DNA of 64,000 nucleotides from Rheinheimera sp. UJ63 (GTDB lineage: Bacteria > Pseudomonadota > Gammaproteobacteria > Enterobacterales > Alteromonadaceae). The notes below the pieces were generated by a model, which was not told the DNA's origin, ran no database searches, and saw only the letters and a list, made by a program, of their open reading frames with translations. Below are positions 12,082-20,687 of the stretch, in pieces (the first letter of the stretch is position 1; each line of letters starts with the position of its first letter). The translations under genes and the position numbers were made by a program. The stretch lies in NCBI RefSeq assembly GCF_021568285.1, contig NZ_JAKGTQ010000001.1, positions 1,279,720 to 1,343,719 on the forward strand. The letters run 5' to 3'.

Positions 12082-13857
12082 ATGTCTGAAACTTTGTCTT
12101 TTTCCCAGCTAATGCTGCCGGAACCGCTTGTTCGTGCGGTTACTGAACTTGGTTATGAAACGCCTTCGCCTATCCAGGCAGCGGCTATTCCAAAATTATT
12201 GGCTGGCGAAGACGTATTAGGTCAGGCGCAAACGGGTACTGGTAAAACCGGTGCTTTCGCTCTGCCTTTATTGGCACGGCTAGATCCTGCGCAAAATGAT
12301 CCACAAATTCTGGTATTAGCACCCACTCGCGAATTAGCGATCCAGGTTGCTGAAGCCTTTCAAGCTTATGCTCGCTACATGCCGGCATTTCATGTCTTGC
12401 CTTTATACGGCGGTCAAAGCTATACCAATCAACTTAAATCACTGAAGCGTGGTTCACAAGTTATCGTCGGTACGCCGGGTCGTATCTTAGATCACTTAGA
12501 TCGCGGTACGTTGAAACTCGACAAACTGCGCGCTATCGTGCTGGATGAAGCCGATGAAATGTTACGGATGGGTTTTATCGATGATGTACAAACCATCATG
12601 GATGCAACACCCGCCGGTCGTCAGGTGGCGATGTTCTCTGCTACCATGCCCGCGCAAATTCGCGCTATTGCGCAAAAGCACTTAAAAAATGCTGAAGAAA
12701 TTAAAATTGCGTCGAAAACCAGTACCGTTGAGCGCATTACTCAGCGTTATGTGATGCTGGATTCTAATCAAAAGTTAGATGCGTTAACCCGTTTATTAGA
12801 AGGCGAAGAGTACGATGCCAGCATCGTGTTCGTGCGTACGAAAAGTGCTACCGAAGAAATTGCTGAGAAATTGGGTGCCCGTGGTTATGCCGTTGCCTGT
12901 TTAAATGGTGACATGAACCAAGCACACCGTGAGCAAACGATTCGTCGGATGAAAGCCAGTCAGCTGGATATCATTGTGGCAACTGACGTAGCGGCGCGTG
13001 GTCTAGACGTTGAGCGTATTAGCTTAGTAGTTAACTACGATATTCCTTACGATAGTGAAGCCTATGTGCACCGGATTGGTCGTACGGGCCGCGCTGGTCG
13101 TGAAGGTAAAGCGATTTTATTCGTATCACCCCGTGAACGCCGTTTGCTGCGCACGATTGAACATGCAACTAAGCAGCCGATTGAGCAAATGAGCTTACCA
13201 ACCGGTCAAGTGATTGAGCAGCGTCGTATCGAGTCTTTCCGTGAGCAATTAGCACAAACGATTGAAACGCAAAATCTGAGCTTCTTCCAAGAGTTAGTGA
13301 CAGATTGGCGTGAAAAATTAGAAACGACCGATGTTGATTTAGCGACAGCCTTGTTGTATCTAGCGCAAAAAGATCAGCCATTAAACGTAGCGAAGCAATT
13401 CCCTGAATTACGCCAGCCGCATGCTCGTGGTGAACGTGAAGAGCGGCCACGTCGTGAGCGTAGCGATCGCCCAGCGGGTGATCGTCCAGAACGCGGTCCA
13501 CGTGTGCGTCGTGAAATGAAAGGCGACTACAACACCTATCGCATTGAAGTGGGTAAAGAGCACGGTGTAAGAGCCGGTGATATCGTTGGCGCTATCGCCA
13601 ATGAAGCGAACATTGATAGCCAATTCATTGGTAATATCAAATTGTTTGACCATTTTAGTACGGTAGAATTACCGGCTACGATCCCAAATGAAATTTTCCA
13701 ACACCTGAAAAAGGTTTATGTGCGTAAGCAGAAACTGAATATCAGTGTGGATACGGGCGCTGCGGCTTCTGGCGGCGAGCGTCGTCCAAGCACTGGCACA
13801 GGCCCTGGCCCGCGTCCTGGTGCAGCACCACGTGCACCACGTAAGCCAAGAGATTAA
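12082..13857 (+). CDS. deaD: DEAD-box ATP-dependent RNA helicase DeaD/CsdA
   Basis: DeaD unwinds RNA duplexes during ribosome assembly and mRNA decay, mostly at low temperature. The 591-residue protein has a Q motif near PSPIQAAAIPKL, the Walker A AQTGTGKTGAF, the DEAD box (LDEADEMLRMGF), SAT (MFSATMPAQ) and the HRIGRTGRAGR motif. A DbpA-type RNA-binding domain (from about YRIEVGKEHGVRAGDIVGAI) and a Gly/Pro/Arg-rich basic tail follow. The arrangement is that of DeaD rather than RhlE or SrmB. A strong terminator follows, so it is monocistronic. Confidence 0.93.
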   Translation: MSETLSFSQLMLPEPLVRAVTELGYETPSPIQAAAIPKLLAGEDVLGQAQTGTGKTGAFALPLLARLDPAQNDPQILVLAPTRELAIQVAEAFQAYARYMPAFHVLPLYGGQSYTNQLKSLKRGSQVIVGTPGRILDHLDRGTLKLDKLRAIVLDEADEMLRMGFIDDVQTIMDATPAGRQVAMFSATMPAQIRAIAQKHLKNAEEIKIASKTSTVERITQRYVMLDSNQKLDALTRLLEGEEYDASIVFVRTKSATEEIAEKLGARGYAVACLNGDMNQAHREQTIRRMKASQLDIIVATDVAARGLDVERISLVVNYDIPYDSEAYVHRIGRTGRAGREGKAILFVSPRERRLLRTIEHATKQPIEQMSLPTGQVIEQRRIESFREQLAQTIETQNLSFFQELVTDWREKLETTDVDLATALLYLAQKDQPLNVAKQFPELRQPHARGEREERPRRERSDRPAGDRPERGPRVRREMKGDYNTYRIEVGKEHGVRAGDIVGAIANEANIDSQFIGNIKLFDHFSTVELPATIPNEIFQHLKKVYVRKQKLNISVDTGAAASGGERRPSTGTGPGPRPGAAPRAPRKPRD

Positions 13858-13876
13858 TCTTTATTTTGACTAAATT

Positions 13877-13902
13877 GCCTCGCTTTTGCGGGGCTTTTTT
13901 TT
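13877..13902 (+). terminator. Rho-independent terminator after deaD
   Basis: GCCTCGC, a TTTT loop and GCGGGGC form a 7-bp stem with one G-T pair, followed by eight T. It begins 20 nt after the deaD stop codon. Confidence 0.92.
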
Positions 13903-14011
13903 GGAGACAGAACCCCGGCTTTTCGTGATAGATAGGCCTTGTTTGTTCAGGTAAATTTACCTAGAGTAGATACTTGCCATTTTACTAATAAATAACCAGA
14001 GAGACCTGCTG

Positions 14012-16492
14012 ATGTCTGCCATTTTGTCCCGTATTTCAGTCATAAGCCTGGTCACTGTATTGCTGTGTAGCCAATTTGCTACTGCCAGTGCCGTGCGCCA
14101 GACAAAAGGTGATTTTGAAGATAAATTTCGTCAATTAGACGAAGTGCTTCCAACACCAAATATCTATCGTAATGCTGCCGGTGAACCAGGCCAGCAATAT
14201 TGGCAACAACAAGTCAATTATCAGATGGATGTAACCTTAGACGAAGCCAAGCGCCGTTTAAGTGCCAAACAACAAATTCAATACAAAAACAATTCACCTT
14301 ACACGTTGAAATATTTATGGCTGCATTTAGACCAAAATATTTTCAAAAACGATTCAATGGCTGAAATGAGCACCGATTTTGGTGGCGTTGGCCGTCGCGG
14401 TCCTGCTACTTCGATTGGTGAAGGTGACATTACTGCCCGTTTGAGCCTAGAAGAGTTACGTCGCCAACAATTTATGGCCGATAACGAGCTGGGTTTTCAA
14501 ATTAATAATGTGAAAAACAGCAAGGGTAAAACCTTAGCCGCCACGGTAGTGGGTACGTTAATGCGCATCGATTTAGACACGCCATTAAAACCCGGCCAGT
14601 CGATGGAGTTTAGTTTAGATTTTGCCTTTAACATCGTAGAAGAAGATGCGGTGTCAGCCCGTTCAGGTTATGAGCATTTTCCGGATGATGCGAATGAAGG
14701 TGGCAATGATATTTTCTTATTAGCACAGTGGTTTCCGCGTTTAGTGGCTTACACCGATTACGAAGCGTGGACCAATAAAGAATTTTTAGGTCGCGGCGAA
14801 TTCACCTTAGAGTTTGGTGATTATGATGTGAAATTAACGGTACCAGCCGATCACATAGTGTCAGCGACTGGTGAGTTACAAAACAGCAGTAAAGTGCTGA
14901 CTAAACAGCAAATTGCACGGTTAGAGCAAGCGAAAACAGCGAAGCGGCCGGTGTTTGTTGTTACTGAAGAAGAAGCCTTAGAAAACGAAAAAGCCGGTAC
15001 TAATGACAGCAAAACCTGGCATTTTAAAGCCAATAATGTGCGTGATTTTGCTTGGGCGTCATCACGTAAATTTATGTGGGATGCTAAAGGTTATCAACAA
15101 GGCGGCAAAGAGCAGCCGTTAGTCATGGCGATGTCGTTTTATCCTAAAGAAGGCGGCGATCTGTGGAAAAAGTATTCTACGGAATCTGTGGTGCATACCA
15201 TGGAAGTGTATTCACGTTTTTCGTTTGATTATCCGTACCCAGTGGCACAGTCGGTAAACGGCCCTGTCGGCGGTATGGAATACCCGATGATCACATTTAA
15301 CGGCCCTCGCACTAAGTTACAAGACGATGGCAGCCGTACTTATTCTCAAGCCGAAAAACGCTTCTTAATTGGCGTGGTGATCCATGAGATTGGTCATATT
15401 TATTTCCCGATGATTGTTAACTCGGACGAGCGTCAATGGACTTGGATGGATGAAGGCTTAAACAGCTTTTTAGACGGCGTTGCCGGTCGTGAGTGGGATC
15501 CTACTATTCCTTGGGGCGTTGAGCCTCGTGATATTGTCGATTATATGAAATCGGATGTTCAAGTGCCGATTATGACGCAATCCGACAGCGTATTACGTTT
15601 AGGCCCGAATGCTTACACCAAACCCGCTGCAGCATTAAATATTCTGCGTGAAGTGATCCTAGGCCGTGAGTTATTCGATTTTGCTTTTAAAGAATATGCC
15701 CAGCGCTGGAAATTTAAACGCCCAACGCCATCTGATTTTTTCCGTACCATGGAAGAAGCCAGCGGTGTTGATTTAGATTGGTTCTGGCGTGGCTGGTTTT
15801 ACAGCACTGATCATGTGGATATTTCGTTAGACCGTGTCTATCAGTTACGCATGGATACCAAAGATCCTGATATTGATTTTGCACGTGAGCGCCAGCAAGA
15901 GTTAGACAAACCCACCTCATTGTTTGTTGAGCGCAACAAAGCGGCAGGTAAAGTACTGTGGATTGATAAAAACAAAGATATCACCGACTTTTATGATGAA
16001 AACGACCGTTTTACCGTAACCAATAAAGAACGTAATGCCTATAACAAGTTCTTAGCCGATTTAGAGCCGTGGGAGCGCACCGCGTTTGAACGTGCAGTAA
16101 AAGAAGATAAAAACTACTACGTACTGCAATTCAGTAATTTAGGTGGGTTAGTGATGCCCATCTTACTGCAACTGCATTACACCGATGGCAGCGTAGAAGA
16201 TCAGATGATCCCTGCTGAGATTTGGCGTCGTAGCCCGAAAGCGGTGAATAAGATGATTGTGACGGCAAAAGACAAAGTGTTAAAAGAAGTGATTGTCGAT
16301 CCGAAATGGGAAACCGCCGATGTCGACATTGAAAACAACTATTACCCACGTCGTATTATTCCGTCACGCGTAGAGGCTTACAAATCTGACAAGAGTAAAG
16401 CCAAAGTAAGCCGCGATATTATGCAAGACAGTAAAACTAAGCTAAAAGATCCGGCTGAAAAAACCGATGAAAAGCTTAAGGAAGGTAATTAA
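14012..16492 (+). CDS. Secreted M1 family zinc metallopeptidase
   Basis: A large (826-residue) exported aminopeptidase-type protein. An N-terminal signal peptide ends near ATASA (about residue 27). The catalytic zinc site HEIGH is at residues 458-462, and the third ligand Glu481 (in WMDEGLNSF) lies 18 residues on, the exact M1 spacing. GGMEYPMITFN occupies the place of the GAMEN exopeptidase motif but is changed, so I do not predict a strict aminopeptidase specificity. The C-terminal tail is rich in Lys/Asp. The stop codon overlaps the next gene by one base (TAATG), so the two are co-translated. Confidence 0.88.
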   Translation: MSAILSRISVISLVTVLLCSQFATASAVRQTKGDFEDKFRQLDEVLPTPNIYRNAAGEPGQQYWQQQVNYQMDVTLDEAKRRLSAKQQIQYKNNSPYTLKYLWLHLDQNIFKNDSMAEMSTDFGGVGRRGPATSIGEGDITARLSLEELRRQQFMADNELGFQINNVKNSKGKTLAATVVGTLMRIDLDTPLKPGQSMEFSLDFAFNIVEEDAVSARSGYEHFPDDANEGGNDIFLLAQWFPRLVAYTDYEAWTNKEFLGRGEFTLEFGDYDVKLTVPADHIVSATGELQNSSKVLTKQQIARLEQAKTAKRPVFVVTEEEALENEKAGTNDSKTWHFKANNVRDFAWASSRKFMWDAKGYQQGGKEQPLVMAMSFYPKEGGDLWKKYSTESVVHTMEVYSRFSFDYPYPVAQSVNGPVGGMEYPMITFNGPRTKLQDDGSRTYSQAEKRFLIGVVIHEIGHIYFPMIVNSDERQWTWMDEGLNSFLDGVAGREWDPTIPWGVEPRDIVDYMKSDVQVPIMTQSDSVLRLGPNAYTKPAAALNILREVILGRELFDFAFKEYAQRWKFKRPTPSDFFRTMEEASGVDLDWFWRGWFYSTDHVDISLDRVYQLRMDTKDPDIDFARERQQELDKPTSLFVERNKAAGKVLWIDKNKDITDFYDENDRFTVTNKERNAYNKFLADLEPWERTAFERAVKEDKNYYVLQFSNLGGLVMPILLQLHYTDGSVEDQMIPAEIWRRSPKAVNKMIVTAKDKVLKEVIVDPKWETADVDIENNYYPRRIIPSRVEAYKSDKSKAKVSRDIMQDSKTKLKDPAEKTDEKLKEGN

Positions 16493-16980
16493 TGCGTTAT
16501 CTGCTTAGCCTGCTGTTACTGGCAGGCTTGGTTAGCCCAAGTTTTGCACATGAAATGAATGCGGCGGTCAGTACGGTATTGTTTAACGCACGAAGCGGTA
16601 ATATTGAAGTGATGCACCGTTTTTATGTGCATGATGCTGAACATGCGGTAAAACAATTGTTTGATAAACAAGCTGATTTATTAAATAACGAACAAACCCA
16701 GCAAACATTTAGTCAGTATGTGACAAAGCAATTTGCTTTAACGCATTTAAACGGTGAACCGATAGCGTTAACCCTGATTGGCGGCCAACTAGACGGTCGC
16801 TTCTTTTGGGTATACCAAGAGGCTGTAATGCCAGATGACTTGCCAGGGTTGCGGGTACGTCACCGCTCTTTACAAGAGATTTGGCCAAAGCAGATTAACA
16901 CCGTTAATATTGAAAGCATGAATGGCGTTAAAACCCTCAGTTTTGATAAAACCATGGATTGGCTAGACGTTAAATTTTGA
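16492..16980 (+). CDS. DUF6702-like periplasmic protein
   Basis: A 162-residue protein with a clear signal peptide cleaved after SPSFA (residue 19), leaving a mature start HEMNAAVSTV. The mature part alternates beta strands, with IEVMHRFYVHDAEHAV and FFWVYQEA stretches like those of DUF6702 proteins. No enzyme motif is seen. It overlaps the M1 peptidase gene by one base, so an accessory or inhibitor role for that peptidase is a fair guess but unproven. The family assignment is from memory of its pattern. Confidence 0.65.
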   Translation: MRYLLSLLLLAGLVSPSFAHEMNAAVSTVLFNARSGNIEVMHRFYVHDAEHAVKQLFDKQADLLNNEQTQQTFSQYVTKQFALTHLNGEPIALTLIGGQLDGRFFWVYQEAVMPDDLPGLRVRHRSLQEIWPKQINTVNIESMNGVKTLSFDKTMDWLDVKF

Positions 16981-17019
16981 TATTAAAGCGATGTTAAAGT
17001 AGCAAAGTTGGAGTGACAC

Positions 17020-17442
17020 ATGATTATAGCTTGCCCATTTTGTCATGGTTTAAACCGTGTGCCGGCGGACAAAGCGGCCAACACTGCCCGTTGTGGTAAA
17101 TGTAAGCAAGCTTTATTCACTGGCCAGCCATTAACCTTAACAAGTGCCAACTTTGCCGCCCATGCTGAAAAATCGGAATTACCTTTAGTTATTGATTTTT
17201 GGGCCAGTTGGTGTGGCCCTTGTCAAAGTTTTGCGCCAATATTCAACCAAGCGGCTGCCGAGTTAGAACCTCAATTTCGTTTTGGTAAAATTGATACAGA
17301 ACAGCAGCAAACCTTAGCAGCACGCTTTGCTATTCGTTCTATTCCCACTATTTTAGTGATACGCCAAGGTCAAACATTGGCGCAGCAAGCCGGTGCTTTA
17401 CCGAAAAGTGCCTTTTATCAATTGCTACAAAAACTCAGTTAA
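17020..17442 (+). CDS. trxC: Thioredoxin 2 (zinc-binding)
   Basis: TrxC is a cytoplasmic disulfide reductase with an extra N-terminal zinc domain. The 140-residue protein has CPFC (residues 5-8) and CGKC (25-28) as the zinc ligands. The thioredoxin active site WCGPC (64-68) follows, and the cis-proline stretch IRSIPTIL comes later. The length matches E. coli TrxC. It stands alone between the DUF6702 gene and a PEBP-like gene. Confidence 0.95.
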   Translation: MIIACPFCHGLNRVPADKAANTARCGKCKQALFTGQPLTLTSANFAAHAEKSELPLVIDFWASWCGPCQSFAPIFNQAAAELEPQFRFGKIDTEQQQTLAARFAIRSIPTILVIRQGQTLAQQAGALPKSAFYQLLQKLS

Positions 17443-17483
17443 CCTTAGTTTGATCATAAAATTGCCTTTGTTAGGAGTGAAGT

Positions 17484-17978
17484 ATGAGTAAAAACACCTT
17501 TACCTTAAGCAGCCCAGATATTGCCGAAGGGCATTTTATGGCAAAGCAGCATGAATTTGATGGCTTTGGTTGTAACGGCCAAAATATTTCACCTGAATTA
17601 CATTGGCGTAATGCGCCAGCAGAGACCAAAAGTTTTGCATTGACGGTGTTTGATCCTGATGCGCCGACCGGCTCAGGTTTTTGGCATTGGATTGTCACCG
17701 ATATTCCTGTGGCCGCAACCTGTTTAGCCAAAGGAGCAGGGACGGGCAGTTTACCGCCGGGTTGTCGTAGTTTTACCAATGATTATGGTGTGAAAACCTT
17801 TGGTGGTGCTTGTCCACCAGAAGGCCATGGCATGCATCGTTATCAATTTACGATCTGGGCTTTACCTGAAGAAGCATTGCCTGCACCAGAGGGCGCCAGC
17901 GCCGCAGTAGTGGGGTTTATGCTAAATGCGATGGCGTTAGCAAAGGCTACGTTAACGGCAACTTACGCGCGCGATTAG
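17484..17978 (+). CDS. YbhB/YbcL family PEBP-like protein
   Basis: A 164-residue member of the phosphatidylethanolamine-binding/Raf-kinase-inhibitor-like family. FDPDAPTGSGFWHWIV contains the ligand-pocket DPDAP signature, and GACPPEGHGMHRYQFTIWAL is the second conserved block. No signal peptide is present, so it is probably cytosolic like YbhB. The bacterial role is unknown. A ribosome site AGGAGTGAAGT precedes the ATG. Confidence 0.9.
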   Translation: MSKNTFTLSSPDIAEGHFMAKQHEFDGFGCNGQNISPELHWRNAPAETKSFALTVFDPDAPTGSGFWHWIVTDIPVAATCLAKGAGTGSLPPGCRSFTNDYGVKTFGGACPPEGHGMHRYQFTIWALPEEALPAPEGASAAVVGFMLNAMALAKATLTATYARD

Positions 17979-18046
17979 GCGAGTTACTACTATAGCCGCA
18001 TAGCAGCGGCGATTTATTTCTCCTAAGCCTATAGGAACGCAGCTTT

Positions 18047-19231
18047 ATGATGTTACCCCTGCGGATTAAAGTGTTGCTAGCTGGCTTTTTTAGCCAGCTG
18101 CTTTGCTTAGGTATTGCTCGTTTTGCTTACACGCCTTTATTACCATTAATGCAGCAACATACCGCTTTAGATGATGCCAGTGGTGGATATCTAGCTGCGG
18201 TAAATTACCTAGGGTATATGACAGGTGCGTTACTCGCGGCCCGTTTATCTAATTTGACCTTAAAAGATCGCTTATACCGAGCCGGTTTATTGATAGCCGT
18301 GCTAAGTACGGTAGGCATGGCGTTCACGGAAAACCTGTATCTGTGGTCATTTTGGCGGTTTCTCGCTGGGCTCAGCAGTGCCGGTTCCATGTTAATCGCT
18401 TCAGCGCTGATTATGCATTGGTTAATTAGCCATCAGCATCGTGCCGAGCTGGGAGTGCATTTTGCTGGTTTGGGTTTAGGTATCGCCCTGGCCGCTTTTT
18501 TAGTGGAAAGCATGGCCCGGTTACAGCTGGATTGGCAGCTACAATGGCAATTATTTGCGCTATTAGGGCTATTGCTGGCGATCCCTGCATGGCGATGGCT
18601 GCCGAAACCCGTGTTTAGCCCTGTCAGCCGTACCTCAGCCAGTGCGGATCGGCCACCGACTAAACGATTTTTACACTTGTTGTTGCTGAGTTATTTTTGT
18701 GCGGGTTACGGCTATGTGATTAGTGCGACCTTTATTGTGACTATTGTTGAGCGGATGCCAGGGCTTGCCGGTAGTGGCAACATCAGTTTTATCATCTTAG
18801 GCTTGGCGGGTGCGCCCGCCGTATTACTTTGGGATCGGGTCGCCCGTAAAACGGGCTATTTAACGGCGATTATTTTCGCGTTATGGCTGCAAGCTCTCGC
18901 CATTTTACTACCATTGTGGTTTAACAACTTGGCAGTGGTATTAGCCAGTGCGGCTTTATTTGGGGCGACCTTTGTTGCGGTGGTCAGTTTGGTATTAACC
19001 ATGGCAGGGCGCTTATACCCGAGTAAACCGGCAAAATTGATGGGGAAAATGACTTTAGCTTATGGCAGTGCGCAAGTGATTGCACCGGCGCTAACCGGTT
19101 ATTTAGCCCAGTTGACCGGCCACTTTTCGATCGGTTTATATTTAGCCGCGGGTTTTGTCGCTTTTGGTGCTTTGCTGATTACGCTACTCAAGTTTACGGA
19201 TCGTACGGCACAACAACTTGATAATACTTAA
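18047..19231 (+). CDS. YbfB/YjiJ-type major facilitator permease
   Basis: A 394-residue inner-membrane protein with about twelve hydrophobic segments and a long loop around residues 190-205 between the two six-helix halves. FFSQLLCLGIARFAYTPLLP near the N-terminus and LAAVNYLGYMTGALLA in the second helix are typical of the YbfB/YjiJ (MFS_4) group. The substrate is unknown. The neighbouring genes give no clue. Confidence 0.82.
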   Translation: MMLPLRIKVLLAGFFSQLLCLGIARFAYTPLLPLMQQHTALDDASGGYLAAVNYLGYMTGALLAARLSNLTLKDRLYRAGLLIAVLSTVGMAFTENLYLWSFWRFLAGLSSAGSMLIASALIMHWLISHQHRAELGVHFAGLGLGIALAAFLVESMARLQLDWQLQWQLFALLGLLLAIPAWRWLPKPVFSPVSRTSASADRPPTKRFLHLLLLSYFCAGYGYVISATFIVTIVERMPGLAGSGNISFIILGLAGAPAVLLWDRVARKTGYLTAIIFALWLQALAILLPLWFNNLAVVLASAALFGATFVAVVSLVLTMAGRLYPSKPAKLMGKMTLAYGSAQVIAPALTGYLAQLTGHFSIGLYLAAGFVAFGALLITLLKFTDRTAQQLDNT

Positions 19232-19310
19232 ATAAGTGCTATACCCACTACAGTGAATTAGCGTTGCCCTGAATGTTCAGTTTGCCTGCTGGCGATAATA
19301 ATTAAAATAA

Positions 19311-19336
19311 TTGCATCCAAAAACTCGGCTTATTCG
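19311..19336 (+). promoter_or_regulatory. Putative ECF sigma promoter upstream of the sigma gene
   Basis: TTGCATC (19311-19317) is followed 16 nt later by TCG (19334-19336) within TATTCGG. The block aligns without gaps to 20595-20620, upstream of the DUF4331 gene. It lies 38 nt before the ATG of the sigma gene. Shared sequence in front of two genes of one sigma-controlled cluster suggests a -35/-10 pair read by that sigma factor. The assignment is inference. Confidence 0.5.
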
Positions 19337-19374
19337 GATTTTAGTATGCTAATAGGCCATAAGGAGTTTTTGTT

Positions 19375-19914
19375 ATGTCTACCCCCCAACTGCTCGAACG
19401 CGATTTGCAACAAATTGCTTTGGGCGATACCGCGGCATTTCGTCGTTTATACGAAGCCACCTCTGCTAAGCTGTTTTCGGTCAGTTACACCATGCTGCGC
19501 CGTTCAGATTGGGCAGAAGAAGCACTGCAAGATACCTTTATTAAAGTATGGCATCGTGCCGCAGATTATTCGGTTTCAAAAGGCTCAGTAATGAGTTGGT
19601 TGATCAGTATTGTGCGTTATCGCTCCATTGATTTACTGCGTAATCGCGCTAATCAAGAATTATCTGCCGATGATTTTGATGAGTTACCTGCTGCCGATAT
19701 GCTTGAGTCGACTATCGAGTCGTTAGGTCAGGCGAAGAACCTGCGGATGTGCATGGACGAATTACAACCTACTACGCGCCAGTGTATTCAATTAGCGTTT
19801 GTGTGTGGGTTAAGTCATCAAGAAGTCAGTGAGCATATTAGTGAGGCATTAGGTTCGGTGAAAAGCTGGATCCGCCGCGGCCTAGATAGCTTAAAAAGGT
19901 GCTTACAACGATGA
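19375..19914 (+). CDS. ECF (extracytoplasmic function) RNA polymerase sigma factor
   Basis: A 179-residue alternative sigma factor with only regions 2 and 4. Region 2 is seen in LFSVSYTMLRRSDWAEEALQ and DTFIKVWHRAADY, with region 2.4 around WLISIVRYRSIDLLRNR. Region 4 is ARQ-type QCIQLAFVCGLSHQEVSEHI and the LGSVKSWIRRGL recognition helix. It directs RNA polymerase to a small set of promoters when released by its anti-sigma partner. A strong AAGGAG precedes the ATG. The stop overlaps the anti-sigma start (ATGA). Confidence 0.93.
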   Translation: MSTPQLLERDLQQIALGDTAAFRRLYEATSAKLFSVSYTMLRRSDWAEEALQDTFIKVWHRAADYSVSKGSVMSWLISIVRYRSIDLLRNRANQELSADDFDELPAADMLESTIESLGQAKNLRMCMDELQPTTRQCIQLAFVCGLSHQEVSEHISEALGSVKSWIRRGLDSLKRCLQR

Positions 19915-20588
19915 AATATCAGTCGACAGAACTACAACATCAATTGGCCGCCCGATACGTGCTTGGCAGTATGCGTGGTTTAGCACGGCGACGTTTTCAG
20001 CGGCTACTGATGGATATTCCGGCTTTACGTGACGAAGTGGCGTTTTGGGAAGAGCATCTGCACGAGTTAACAGATGTGATCCCTTTGCGGCAACCCCCAG
20101 CTCAGGTATGGCAACGCATTCAAGAACGTTTAGGCTGGGTGCAAGCGCGCCCGGTGAGTCGTTTTAATTGGTCTTGGCTGCTAGGCGCAATGGCCAGTAT
20201 CGTTTTATTGGTGAATGTGTTCATGCTAGTAAGCCCCGATCCGAGCATCACGCCTAGCCCACAACGTATAGCCGTGATTCAAAACGCAGATGCTCGAACG
20301 CTCTGGTTAATTGAGCAGCGCGATCAGCAACTTAAAGTTGCGGCTGTCGGCGCGATTGCACCATTGGCTAATGAAGATTATCAGTTATGGATGTTACCGG
20401 CTGATGGTACGGCGCCGGTGTCATTAGGGTTATTGCCGCAACAGGGTGAAGTGTTATTAACATTAACCGATAAAATTGATTTGGCTTTAGTGGGCGCATT
20501 GGCGGTCAGTCGTGAACCTTTAGGCGGTTCACCTGAGCCATTCCCAACCGGTCCGGTATTATTTACGACGGATTTATTAATTATTTAA
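19911..20588 (+). CDS. Membrane anti-sigma factor (RskA/anti-sigma-K type)
   Basis: This protein should hold the preceding ECF sigma factor at the membrane. I start it at the ATG overlapping the sigma stop, giving 225 residues; a start four codons earlier is also open. The cytoplasmic N-terminal part (about 1-86) includes QLAARYVLGSMRGLARRRF, the anti-sigma fold. One membrane helix, WSWLLGAMASIVLLVNVFML, spans about 87-107. The periplasmic part has the RskA pattern (IAVIQNADARTLWLIEQ, DYQLWMLPADGTAPVSLGLL). There is no zinc-binding HxxxCxxC motif. Confidence 0.87.
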   Translation: MKYQSTELQHQLAARYVLGSMRGLARRRFQRLLMDIPALRDEVAFWEEHLHELTDVIPLRQPPAQVWQRIQERLGWVQARPVSRFNWSWLLGAMASIVLLVNVFMLVSPDPSITPSPQRIAVIQNADARTLWLIEQRDQQLKVAAVGAIAPLANEDYQLWMLPADGTAPVSLGLLPQQGEVLLTLTDKIDLALVGALAVSREPLGGSPEPFPTGPVLFTTDLLII

Positions 20589-20594
20589 AAATAG

Positions 20595-20620
20595 TTGCAT
20601 CTAATACGTCCACTCAATCG
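20595..20620 (+). promoter_or_regulatory. Putative ECF sigma promoter upstream of the DUF4331 operon
   Basis: TTGCATC (20595-20601) and, after 16 nt, TCG (20618-20620) repeat the pattern at 19311-19336 in a gapless alignment. It lies just after the anti-sigma stop codon and about 68 nt before the DUF4331 ATG. It would let the sigma factor switch on the envelope operon separately from its own pair of genes. This is inference from two sites. Confidence 0.5.
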
Positions 20621-20676
20621 TTGCTTGAGCAGACCTGACAAAAATTGTTGGGTGTCATAATCAAAAAACGATTGAG
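20613..20676 (+). repeat. 10-bp inverted repeat in the DUF4331 leader
   Basis: CTCAATCGTT (20613-20622) and AACGATTGAG (20667-20676) are perfect reverse complements, 44 nt apart. The first arm overlaps the putative -10 region. The second arm runs into the ribosome site GAGAGGA before the DUF4331 ATG at 20688. It could be a protein-binding site or, if transcription starts upstream of it, an mRNA stem that masks the ribosome site. Confidence 0.5.
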
Positions 20677-20687
20677 AGGACAACAAG

